Part shown: positions 12,942 to 22,317 of the stretch, in pieces
Position numbering within the stretch: the first letter of the stretch is position 1
How the letters are laid out: the number at the start of each line of letters is the position of its first letter
Origin: Artocarpus heterophyllus
Taxonomy: Eukaryota; Streptophyta; Magnoliopsida; Rosales; Moraceae
Assembly (NCBI GenBank): GCA_025403435.1
Contig: CM046330.1
Location: forward strand, 25,793,507-25,857,506
Length of the DNA: 64,000 bases
Reading direction: 5' to 3'
Position numbers and translations under genes: made by a program
Notes under the pieces: model-generated
Seen by the model: only the letters and a program-made list of their open reading frames with translations
What the model was told of the DNA's origin: nothing
The model's database searches: none

Positions 12942-13619
12942 ACAAATGACGGCATAAGACATAAAAATAAAAATAAGTCAAAAGCTACAACTGAAAAAAA
13001 GAGAAAAAGCTGCCAAAAACGGCGCCGGCATCATAACGACTCCGGATAGATGCCCTGCACCAAACGCAGTTTCAAGAAAACTTAGAAGAGTGGTTTGAAA
13101 TTTTCGTTTTAATCTATTATAATAATAATAAATAATATAAAATTCTTAACATTTTAATAAAAATTAAAAATTATTAAAATATAAAAATAGAAGAGTGGTT
13201 TGCAAATATTAGTTATAATCAAAGTTTTAAACAAAAACTTTAAAATATAAAACTTAACAAAAAAACCTTAAAATATAAGACCCATTATAAATCTAACTAC
13301 TATCCAAATCATCACTCATAGACAGAGGGACTCATTGTAGCAATTCCCATTTATTATACTACTATTTAGTTTAAAATTTTTATTTGAACCAAGCTTCTTA
13401 ACAAATATTTTTTTTGGCTTTGTTACCTAAAATGCTATCCCACGTAAGAGTTAAAAAAAAAAAAAAAAAAAAAAAGAGGGGAGGAGGAGGAGAAGAAAGA
13501 AGAAGATGTCAAGGACTTTTTCAAATTTTTTTGTTCTTGGCATTATTTTTCCAACGGTTAGGCGAAGTGCTTTTTTATTTTTTAGAAAAAAATAAATAAC
13601 AACCTCTAGGTAATTTTCA

Positions 13620-13745
13620 TCAAAATTTTAATAATAAATGATATAAAATTTTTTATATTTTATAATAAAAAAATATAAAATCTTTATATGTTATTATAAA
13701 ATAATTTTTGTTAATATTTTTAATTACTATTCAAACGGCCCGTAA
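13620..13745. repeat. AT-rich MITE-like repeat
   Basis: The TATAAAATTTTTTATATTTTATAATA-type core, ending in ..ATTCAAACGGCCC, resembles the stretches at 55,018-55,182 and 63,680-63,860. Its ends are not well defined. Confidence 0.4.
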
Positions 13746-14188
13746 CACAGCTAGAAGCTTACAAGAAAGCCACGACCCACGAGGTCATTCTCTGAACTCC
13801 AGTGTTTGTCTGTCTCGCCCTCCCTCTCCTTACGCTACACTGAGTCCACTGACAAGCCGTGATCACTGACTGCTCCTACTTCCTCAAGAATAATAGAGCT
13901 AGGGCCCAGGCCTCACATGGGTGGACCCCACCACGTGAGACCCCTATGGGTCTCTCTTGATGGGCTACCCAAGTGAAGTAGCCGAACTGAAGTCAAAGGG
14001 GCTGAAAAAAGTTCTTCAGAATAATAACATTCATGATTTTTATTTTTTTTTGCTAAACATATCAGAACAAACAGGACATAGATGCTTTGATCATGCCTTA
14101 GATTTCCTCTCTTTATTAGCTCAACTATAAGAGAGAAAAACCAAACAAGAGGGAGAAGAAGAAGGTCAAGGAAAGAAGAAAGACGACG

Positions 14189-17100
14189 ATGGGTCGTTTC
14201 GGTTCCTCTACTTCTTCTTCTCCTTCTCCTCCTCCGACGAAACCAACGACACCACCAAACCACTATCACCGTCCTTCTTTTTCTCAGAGAGTTCAAAACG
14301 ACACCTGCTTCCACTGTCGTAACAGAGGCCACTGGGCTACGAACTGCCCCTTAAGGACCACCCCTCGATCTCAATCTCAAAACGACACCTGCTTCCACTG
14401 TGGTAACAAAGGCCACTGGGCCACCGACTGCCCCTTAAGGACCACCCCTCGATCTCAATCTCAAAACGACACCTGCTTCCACTGTGGTAACAAAGGCCAC
14501 TGGGCCATTGACTGCCCCTCAAGGACCACTCAAAACGACATCTGCTTCCACTGTCGTAACAAAGGCCACTGGGCCACTGACTGCCCCCTGAGGACCACTC
14601 AAAACGACATCTGCTTCCACTGTCGTAACAAAGGCCACTGGGCCACTGACTGCCCCCTGAGGACCACTCAAAACGACACCTGCTTCCACTGTCGTAACAA
14701 AGGCCACTGGGCCGCCGACTGCCCCTTCAGAGCCCCCTCTCAATCACAGTCTCAATCTCAATCTCAACCGCCGCAATCTCAATCGAAATCTCCTAATTCT
14801 TCAATCCCATGCCCCAACGGACACGACCCTTACTTTCTCAGAATCTCCCGTTCCAAAGCCAATCCTGAAAGGCCTTATGTCTCTCTCTCTCTCTCTCTTA
14901 CTTTCTGGGTATTTCTTCTTCTTGTTCAAAAACTGATTTTTTTGCCTTTTCGTAGAATGATTGTGCGTTCTTCAAATGGCATGATCAGGTGGTGGAAACG
15001 GATTTGGGGAGTGATGGTGGGTCTAATTCCAATTCCAACTCAAGGGCTAACCGCGATAGAGCTCCGGACTCTTTCCCAGGCTGCCGTTGTGGTGCTGGGA
15101 AATGTAAGCTTGTACAAGAGAAAACCGGCAAATACTTTGTCTGCCCTATTCAAAAGGTATTATAATTTTTATATATAATTAAAGGCCAACGTTAATATTG
15201 TAACAAAATAATTTAAACCATAATTTAAATATCTAACCATATAGGCTTTTAGACTCTCAACTATCCAACTTCTTAATTTATTGTTTCTTTTTGTAATTTA
15301 CCTTTGTCATTTTTTCATTTTTGTCTAATAATAATTTTTAAAAAATTACATGCAAGTTTTGTTCTTTACAGTGTTTAATTGAAAAAAAAAAAAACCTCTT
15401 TTTCTTTTGTTTTTAGTTTTGGGATTTCTTTTCTTTTTTTTTTTAAGGGGTTGAGATCACAAACAACTCAAAAATGATGATTTATGAGTCCAATTCTAAG
15501 GCCGAAATTTTCAATTATGAGCATCTTCTTCCTGTGACCTTAATATTGCCTGCTCTTACTTCTCATAGAGTTGCAAGAATAAATTACAATATGCAATTAT
15601 GTATGTATTTATTTGTTATGATGGACTTTATGTTTGTCATTAATACAAGCATGTTGTTTCCGCATTGTTCTGTTAGCACTCTTTCTTTTGTTCGCCACAT
15701 GTCAACACACATAGTTACTTTTGCACTTACTCTTCCAAGTCTTCTTTAATTTTTTTTTCTTTTTTCATGATCCAACGGCCAAATTTATCATTAAGTTTCA
15801 GCTTATGAACTTTTAAAATGAAGTGGAAGATAAAATGAGAATGTTGTATTTCTGACACAGGGGCATGGAGCTTGTAGTTTTAAAGCAGCGGTTGACGATA
15901 CTCAGCCCACTAAAACTGCGACGTCCGGATTCAAAGAGGGTAATGAAGTTAGCTATCCAAGTCCAAAGAGGACAGTGTTTGATTCTCCAGTGATGGAAAA
16001 TCCTGATCATATCTGTACACCTGTAGGCCCTGGTCCTCTTATGGAAGAAATTGTCACAGAGAATAACCACCATGATGATATTTTGGACATGTCCACCATT
16101 CAGGAGATGGCAACTGAAGATGGAAAACTGGAGGATTTTGTGACGGAGAAATCACTCCAAGTTTCTCGTTTGACATCCAACGCAATTCATCGCCGCCAAG
16201 TTGAGTTTCCGAGACAGATTTCTGCGTCTGAAGATGCAATTTCTGCAGGTATTTTCTTGTGCGGATGTTGATATCATATATTGACAATTGGCTTACTCCC
16301 TATTCTATTGCTGATGTTCTTGCAATCTCTTTTGTATGAAAGATCCTATTCAACAATTGCTAGGTACTCTCATAACTGGTTGGTTAGGGCGGCTTGCATT
16401 CCCTCCATCTGGATGCCTTACAGTTGCTCCAGCAAAGCCTTTTTTTTGCTGTAAGATCATTGTCTGCAATCTGTTTGGCCTTTCTTTTTTTCCTCGGATC
16501 TTAGACTATGCCTATGTAGGATCACTTCATCTGATTTCTGGTCACGAATTCTTTCCCCAAACTTTTAACAGGTGTTTTCCCATCATTTGATCCGATCTCT
16601 GTTCCTAAGGACGTGAATACTTTTAATCATGGAGAAATAAATTACCAGCATCTTAGTCATTTGAACGCCCAACCTGACTCATCTCTGCAAATTCCCAGTC
16701 AAAAACAGCTGCTAACTATTCTCGAGTCCACGGAACCGTGTAATCACAAGTCGACGAAAGAAGCTGCAAACAAAACGTTCTCAGTTCCGAACCAGCTTTC
16801 AGTTGATCATAGATCTTTTTCTGAGCGCATGAGAAAGTACATCTCATGTGCATCAGCCTTGGCTGAAATACAGGACTCCATGATGGCCGACCAATCCTCG
16901 GAAGTGATCATGGAGTGTTATGACAATGAGAGCTCTAAGTTTGATAAGATATCAAGAATGCAGGCTGAGACAGTGGATGCAGTTACAGCCTCTCATAAGC
17001 GGCTGAAGTCACTAGGGGAAGAGACTTCACGCTTGACAGAAATGTTGCTTCAAGTTGAGGATCAGTTGAGGCGTTGCGAGAAGAAGAATGCAGACCTGGA

Positions 17101-17251
17101 GACTCGATTAGGAAAGATTTCAGAGGATGTGCTGGAAGCTGAAAAGAAATTGAACAATACAGAAGCTGCAAAGAGGCTGCACGAGGAAAGAGAAACGGAA
17201 AGAAACACTGCCAAGGAATCCTTGGAAAGGGCAAGGATTCAGCTTCAGTAA
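14189..17251 (+). CDS. CCHC zinc-knuckle protein with GRF zinc fingers and coiled-coil C terminus
   Basis: Probably a nucleic-acid-binding protein; its exact role is not known to me. Exons by splice sites and frame: 14189-14878, 14956-15156, 15861-16248, 16343-16450, 16572-17251. The start is the first ATG (MGRFGSSTSS) and the stop is TAA at 17249-17251. After a Ser/Pro-rich N terminus come six CX2CX4HX4C knuckles of the form CFHCRNKGHWATDC, then an SQ-rich spacer. One GRF finger is split by intron 1 (PCPNGHDPYFLRIS.. / NDCAFFKWHD). A second GRF-like unit is split by intron 2 (CRCGAGKCKLVQEKTGKYF.. / GHGACSFKAA). The last exon has a heptad-rich Leu/Glu/Lys region, a likely coiled coil. All junctions keep frame. 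Similar CCHC plus GRF proteins occur across plants. Antisense frames over the knuckles are compositional shadows. Confidence 0.87.
14294..14737 (+). repeat. In-frame minisatellite encoding six CCHC knuckles
   Basis: Unit starts are at 14294, 14378, 14462, 14531, 14600 and 14669: two steps of 84 bp, then three of 69 bp. The 84-bp units carry an extra PRSQS linker. Neighbouring units are nearly identical in DNA, including synonymous sites, which points to recent unit duplication or gene conversion. Confidence 0.92.
14879..14898 (+). repeat. (CT)n tract at a splice donor
   Basis: A short CT microsatellite starts right after the intron 1 donor GT of the CCHC/GRF gene. Confidence 0.75.
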
Positions 17252-17339
17252 TCGCTATTTATGGTGTAATGTGAGTTGAATTTTACTTTTTAGTGTAAGA
17301 ATCCAGGGAATTTGTGTTAGCACTTGGCATCTGATTTAC

Positions 17340-17790
17340 TCAAAGCAGAGTTTTCAGATGGCTATTATGTCCAGGATTCTGATTGTGTCAATGTCAATTA
17401 ATATGCTTGGAGGGACTTGGAAGATAAGATAAAGTTGAGATTCCAGATTGCAAGAGGCATCTTTTTGTGCAACATGCTTTTGAAGATCAAAGGTTCTTGT
17501 TCTTATGTCAGTCATTTCTTTTAGCAGGCGTCTAAGCGCAAAAGTGTTTTTAGTAGGAAAAAGTTGAGCCTCAGTTTTCTTTCTCAGTCATATCTTGTAG
17601 ATTTATGTGTCTCATTTGAAATCATGGAAAGGAAAATTCTTCTAAGCTTTTTGAGCATCAAGCAAAGTTGCAAAGCATTTGGCATTTTCCTTTGACTTCT
17701 ACCCATTTCTTCGCATTCCTTTCTCCTTAAGAAAAGTTTGTATGTAATTTGGTTTCTTAGATCTTGACAGTGAGAGCACATGCTGACAGC
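17340..17790 (+). pseudogene. Decayed duplicate of parts of the UBP16-like gene
   Basis: 17,370-17,515 aligns by eye with the UBP exon and its flanks at about 2,764-2,930. Shared pieces include the acceptor TGTCCAG, ATTCTGATTGTGTCAATG, TTGGAGGGA, CCAGATTGCAAGAG and, beyond the exon, CTTATGTCAGTCATTTC (intron side). 17,620-17,765 aligns with the UBP 3' flank at about 5,255-5,440 (GGAAAGGAA, AAAGCATTTGGCAT, GGTTTCT). Since intron sequence is included, this came from genomic DNA, not from a processed transcript. Gaps and stops rule out coding. It sits directly after the CCHC gene's stop and may be part of that gene's 3' UTR. Confidence 0.72.
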
Positions 17791-18345
17791 TATATATCTG
17801 ACCGAAAGTATTTTCTGAACAGTTGAAGTTTAATGGAAACGCAAAACATTCTATAGGGGCTTTAATGTTATGCCCATTTCTCGAGCAATATTACTAGAAT
17901 TCAATCATTCCCATTTTTGTTCTTTATATAACGGTAAAAAATTTCTGAATTAGCAGAACATGCATTTTTATTTCTTATCATACCAATTCTGTTCCAATGA
18001 GCAATGCTATCTATTCGGGCCTTGCTTCTGCTACCCAATCCTCAAATTTTTTTTTCCTCTAACTTGGGGAACCTTGTTGCTCAAATTTCTAAAAACTTCT
18101 CCTTAACTACTACGCATTCCTCATTTTTCAAGTGAAGAAATTCAAGCAACACACACCCACACACACATAAAACCCTCAAATCCCATTTCATACTTTTATT
18201 TATTCTAATAAGAGGGCTGTCACAGCAACACAATGCAACAATTCCTCACCACAACGCACATTCAAAACTCCCTTCTTTCCTCAAGTCTGCATCGTACAAT
18301 ATCCTTCTTAACACTCTTTTAACTCCTACATTACAGCCTCATTTT
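17791..18345. other. Intergenic between two convergent genes
   Basis: AT-rich spacer between the CCHC gene (+) and the SOUL gene (-), including a CA-rich patch near 18,150-18,170. It probably holds both 3' UTRs. No ORF is supported. Confidence 0.5.
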
Positions 18346-18742
18346 TCACTCTTCCATGTCAAACCGCAACCATATATCATTCACCCTATTGTCAAACTTA
18401 GACGGTGAATTATATTGTGCTACTGTGTAAACCGTAGTGTGGTCTTTTCCATGGCTCTTCTCTATGGCATCGGACCACACTGTGCCGACCATGCTGGCTT
18501 GCAATGCAGCAGCCTCCTCTCCAACCTCGTAGTCTGAAACAAAGCCACCAAACTGTCTCACTGCTACATAGGTGGGCTTCCATTTTTGAATTCGCAAGCC
18601 TTTCGCAGGAGCTGGATTTGCTTGGTTCTTCTTGGGCACATAGAAGCTCACCACGAACGAGGATTCACAAAATTGCCCGTCACTTAGTGAGGCTTCAGTG
18701 ATCACCGGTGCTGTCATTTCTATTTTCTCTTTGTAGTAGTTT
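18346..18742 (-). pseudogene. SOUL haem-binding family gene, 5' part cut off by an LTR-type insertion
   Basis: The frame encodes the C-terminal two thirds of a SOUL domain: NYYKEKIEMTAPV, DGQFCESSFVVSFYVPKK, IQKWKPTYVAVRQFGGFVSD, YTVAQYNSP and DIWLRFDMEE-stop (stop 18346-18348). Plant SOUL proteins of this type bind haem/tetrapyrroles and have about 90 further N-terminal residues. Here the homology ends at 18,742, where TGTAACACCCC begins, the terminus of a Ty3-type LTR. The first codons of the open frame beyond this point are transposon sequence. I did not find the missing 5' part in the window. Unless it lies beyond the repeats and is spliced across them, the gene is broken. Confidence 0.83.
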
Positions 18743-19754
18743 TGTAACACCCCAAAGTGGAGGTTAGTAAATAATTGAAATTAAAGTAACTAAAGTGGAT
18801 TAAGCTAATCCAAAACCAAAAATAGACTATTATCAAAAATAGGTAAAATACTTGCTTCAGAGTCTTTAAATTAAAAATTAAAAGTCCAAAATTGCAAAAT
18901 GTTTCAAAAAGTATATAGACTTAGGAAATTGTTATATCGATACAGTTTTTACACATAGAATATAATATCGTATTAACAATAAAAAATTAAATATAGTAAA
19001 ACTATACATAAGCTGTCTCGAGCTTCGGGCCCTTAAAAACGGCAACTGAGTGCGATTAGCAGTAAACACAATTTGTTATATCCTGAAAAGAGGGGAAAAC
19101 ATAAAAAGGGGTAAGCCGAATGCTAAGTAGGGTAAAAGGATTACAACTGAAAAATGACTCCAGCCATATGCATCAACTCACAAATACACATTTCACAGCA
19201 TAAGGTACAACAAAATCACCAAGTCATCACATAATAATGCATATATGCATGCCAGTGTTAAAGCCAAACCTGGAGCTCATTCTTGAGCTATTGTATCTGT
19301 TCCGAAGCTCTTTTAAAGTCTTCCTCTCTAACCGTATCTCTTAAGGTGTCAGAAATCATTATGTGTCAATGAACTTGGCAATGGTGAATCTCACCAACAT
19401 CGATGCATAAACAGATAAACACTTTAAACCTCACCAATATCTATATAGATATATAAACATGGTGAACCTCATCGAGCCATGAGCATCAAGCCTTACAAAG
19501 ACTAGCCAACCTACTTCAACCTAGTCTCAAGGAAAACAGGTCTGATCAGAATGGGACGCCTATCCATTATGTCAAATGGAACTAAAAGTAATTAACATAA
19601 TTTAAATAGTAGACATAATCAATAGAAGCTAAACTCACACCTCTTATACTTACTCTGTTATAGGGTTCATATTAACCATAGTAGTTACCATATTACGACC
19701 TGAGCAGGAGAGCCCAAGGGTCTACGCTTACCTAAACACCATAACCCGAGCTAA
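18743..19754 (-). mobile_element. Ty3-type LTR remnant C1
   Basis: It begins on the + strand with TGTAACACCCC and then ..GGTTAGTAAATAATTG, resembling the terminus of the solo LTR at 22,318 (TGTAACGCCCC..GGGGTTAGCAGTATTTAATAA). At about +390 it has the box TAAGCCGAATGCTAAGTAGGG, seen in related form in LTRs D and E. The orientation is inferred from E, whose coding strand is known. The right border is not resolved. Confidence 0.5.
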
Positions 19755-21860
19755 TTGTGACACCCTGCCTTTTCAGACCGTCACTTGACTTTCTTAATAC
19801 ATCATTCCTTAAACTTTAATCTTACTTACTTAGTAAGAAAAATACTGAAATGATTTTGTTTAGCATCCTTTAAAATGTTCTTAAAAACCGTTACGACTTC
19901 TGTCACAATTTAAGTTGAGACATTGCTCAACACTTGAATTTAAAACCATTTCAAATCGTTTCTTAAAACATGTTAAGAAACATTTACTGAATCATTAATT
20001 AAAACTTAACTTTATAATTATATAAAACATTTCGTAAAATACATATCTTAAAACCTTGAAAACATTTCATAAAACTTTAATTTCCTTAAAGCTTTGAAAA
20101 CACTATATTAAATAGTGAAAAACCTTTTTTTTTTAGTAGCAGAAGTATACTATAGTGGTATCCATACTCAAATCTTCGCATCTGGCCTCTGTAGCACCTA
20201 GTTCTTCTAATAGGTTCTACTGGTCACCCATAGGACTACCTACAGCATGAAGGTACTTTTAATAAGCTTTCGCTCAGTAAGTCCAAACATAACCTCACAA
20301 ATCAATTTAACATGCTTTATAAGCTTTTCTCATAAAAACCTTTCTTTCAAAGTGTTTTTTTATAAACGTTTTTCATAAAACATTTCTGAAACGTTTTTCA
20401 TAAAACATTTTTGAAACATTTTTCTTAAAATGTCCTTCATAAACTTTTTCTTGAAAACATAGAAATATTTTTCATAAAAAATTAATATAGACCATTTTTC
20501 AAAATGCATGATTCCATTTATGCTCAATATGAACTTTCAATTATGAGCATCCTATAAACATTTATTTCTTACTTTAACTTCTTATCTTTGTTCCTTTACT
20601 TTTCTTATCTTATAAACTTTAGTGTTCGTACCAACATCATTAACCATGAGATCATAAACATGATGCTTCCCTTGTGGAAGACTTGAGACCATCGAACATC
20701 GAGGTCATAACTTTAACTTTACTTGTGTACCTCACATCAAGGAAGTCACAACTTTAACTTTACTTTCAATACCTCACAACAAGGAGGTTGGTACGACACT
20801 TTCTTTTGTCATCTTTACTTTACCTTCGTTTTAACTTTAGTGAGGATATCAAATGCTAACAATTCATATGCAAACACATTTGCAAATTGTAACTTGTTCT
20901 CTTTAAAACTTTGTGCATTTCACATGAAAGCATACTTTAAATACATTGAAAATCATAACTTGAACTTTTAAAAACTTTATGCATATCAAATGCAAATGTA
21001 CTTTTAACATAACAATTGCAAACTCACTGCCAATCTTGTTTCAAACTTTAAAATCCTTTGCATAACAAATGCGAGCATACTTTAACAACAATTTGCATAA
21101 CAATTGTGAACACATTTGCAAACATATATATAAGCATTTAAAAATCTTTTACTTCATGTTGTAGGTGGGGTCTGACCTTTCTTGGTTCTACCTCTAACCT
21201 CCCATTTCCTTCCTTTTCCTTTTATTAGTCGGCCTCTGTGTCCCAATCATACGACACCTGACTAATTTGTTAACTTTTATTACTAATCTACTTGATTGAT
21301 AACATAACTTAAACATTATACATTTATTCCTTTTTTTCATAACTTAGTATACTATCGGTTTACCCTTTTCTTTACTTAATTTTGTAACCCACCGGTTTAC
21401 CATTCTTTCTACTTAGCTATGTAACACAACGGTTTACCTCTTTCTTTACTTGACTTTGTAACCCATCGGGTTACCTTTGTTCTCAAGCGTCCCTTAGTCA
21501 AATTTTCCATCTCATTGGCGATTTCGTTACTTAACGTATTACGGAACATTTTTTGTCTAAGAACATTTTGCTAGTTCGAAGTGTTTGACCCGTTTTAGCC
21601 GTTTTCTTAAAAATGATGTTTTTACCCTTATTGGGTTTTTTGTCAACTTTGTAAATTTATAAAACTCATTGTTTAACTTTACCGTTTCATCACCTACATA
21701 TTATGAAAAAATTCCCACTAACAGGCGTTTTCTGATATTGGTCGTTTCGGGTCCGTTTTGGCCTTTTTCATAAAATGACCATTTTGCCCTTATCGGGTCT
21801 TTTAAAAACTTTCAGAACTCGTTTTTAAAACATCATACATTTCTTCATGTCTCATAATAT
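19755..21860 (-). mobile_element. Ty3-type LTR-like remnant C2
   Basis: It begins TGTGACACCCTGCC at 19,755 and has the box AGCTTTCGCTCAGTAAGTCC near 20,268, comparable to boxes in C1, D and E. It also has a palindrome array at 21,347-21,475. Its right end and any target duplication were not found. It may be a second, nested LTR or a rearranged part of C1. No coding capacity is seen. Confidence 0.42.
21347..21475. repeat. Array of four 18-bp palindromes at exact 37-bp spacing
   Basis: Units at 21347, 21384, 21421 and 21458 follow GTAACCCACCGGTTTACC, an inverted repeat of GTAAACC/GGTTTACC type. The three spacings are each exactly 37 bp. Spacers are T/C-rich and also similar to each other. Confidence 0.85.
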
Positions 21861-21861
21861 T

Positions 21862-22317
21862 ATGGAAAACCAAGAAGTTGAACAAACTCAACCTACTATA
21901 CAACCTTAATTGATTACGCAACCTCAAGAAGTTGAACAACCCTCAACCGACGAAACAGCCTCAACTAGCTACTTTGCAAATGAATAATTTGGAACAAATC
22001 CTTCAAGCTTTCCAAAACGTTCAAAGACCTATAGAGGCTTGAGGCCCTAAGCAACACCACTTGGCCTTACTAAAAGAATTTATGAAACAAAAACCTCATA
22101 TGTGTATAGGAGAGGCTAACCCAAGGATGGCCGAACAATAGTTAAAAAATGTAAAGAAGAAACTAGACACCTTAAGGATTCCTCAAGAATACCAGGTTGA
22201 CTTTGTTATGTATGTATTTGAAGGAAAAGTTGAACAGTGGTGGGACCTTCAGAAGGATGATTATGACAGGCCCAATCCTACTTGGAATCAATTCGAGACG
22301 ATATTTCACAGTACATA
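21862..22317 (+). pseudogene. Ty3/gypsy gag remnant, 5' part
   Basis: A degraded gag reads on the + strand with several stops: HHLALLKEFMKQKP.., LDTLRIPQEYQVDFVMYVFEGKVEQWW and PNPTWNQFETIFHSTY. The W..W..F...F...Y spacing is typical of the Retrotrans_gag domain. It breaks at the target duplication ACATA (22,313-22,317) of solo LTR D and resumes at 25,069. Confidence 0.75.

Larger units (their letters stand above)
10886..14188. other. Intergenic AT-rich region, no gene seen
   Basis: This holds low-complexity A/T tracts, a short GATA run near 12,384-12,400, a hairpin at 12,871-12,941, a long A-run near 13,452-13,474 and a MITE-like stretch at 13,620-13,745. The open frames are short and not recognisable. 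The last few hundred bases should include the promoter and 5' UTR of the CCHC gene. Confidence 0.6.

Noticed and set aside
14337..14743. Antisense open frames over the zinc-knuckle repeats
   Set aside because: They mirror the minisatellite on the other strand. Codon content is dictated by the repeat and no known domain appears.
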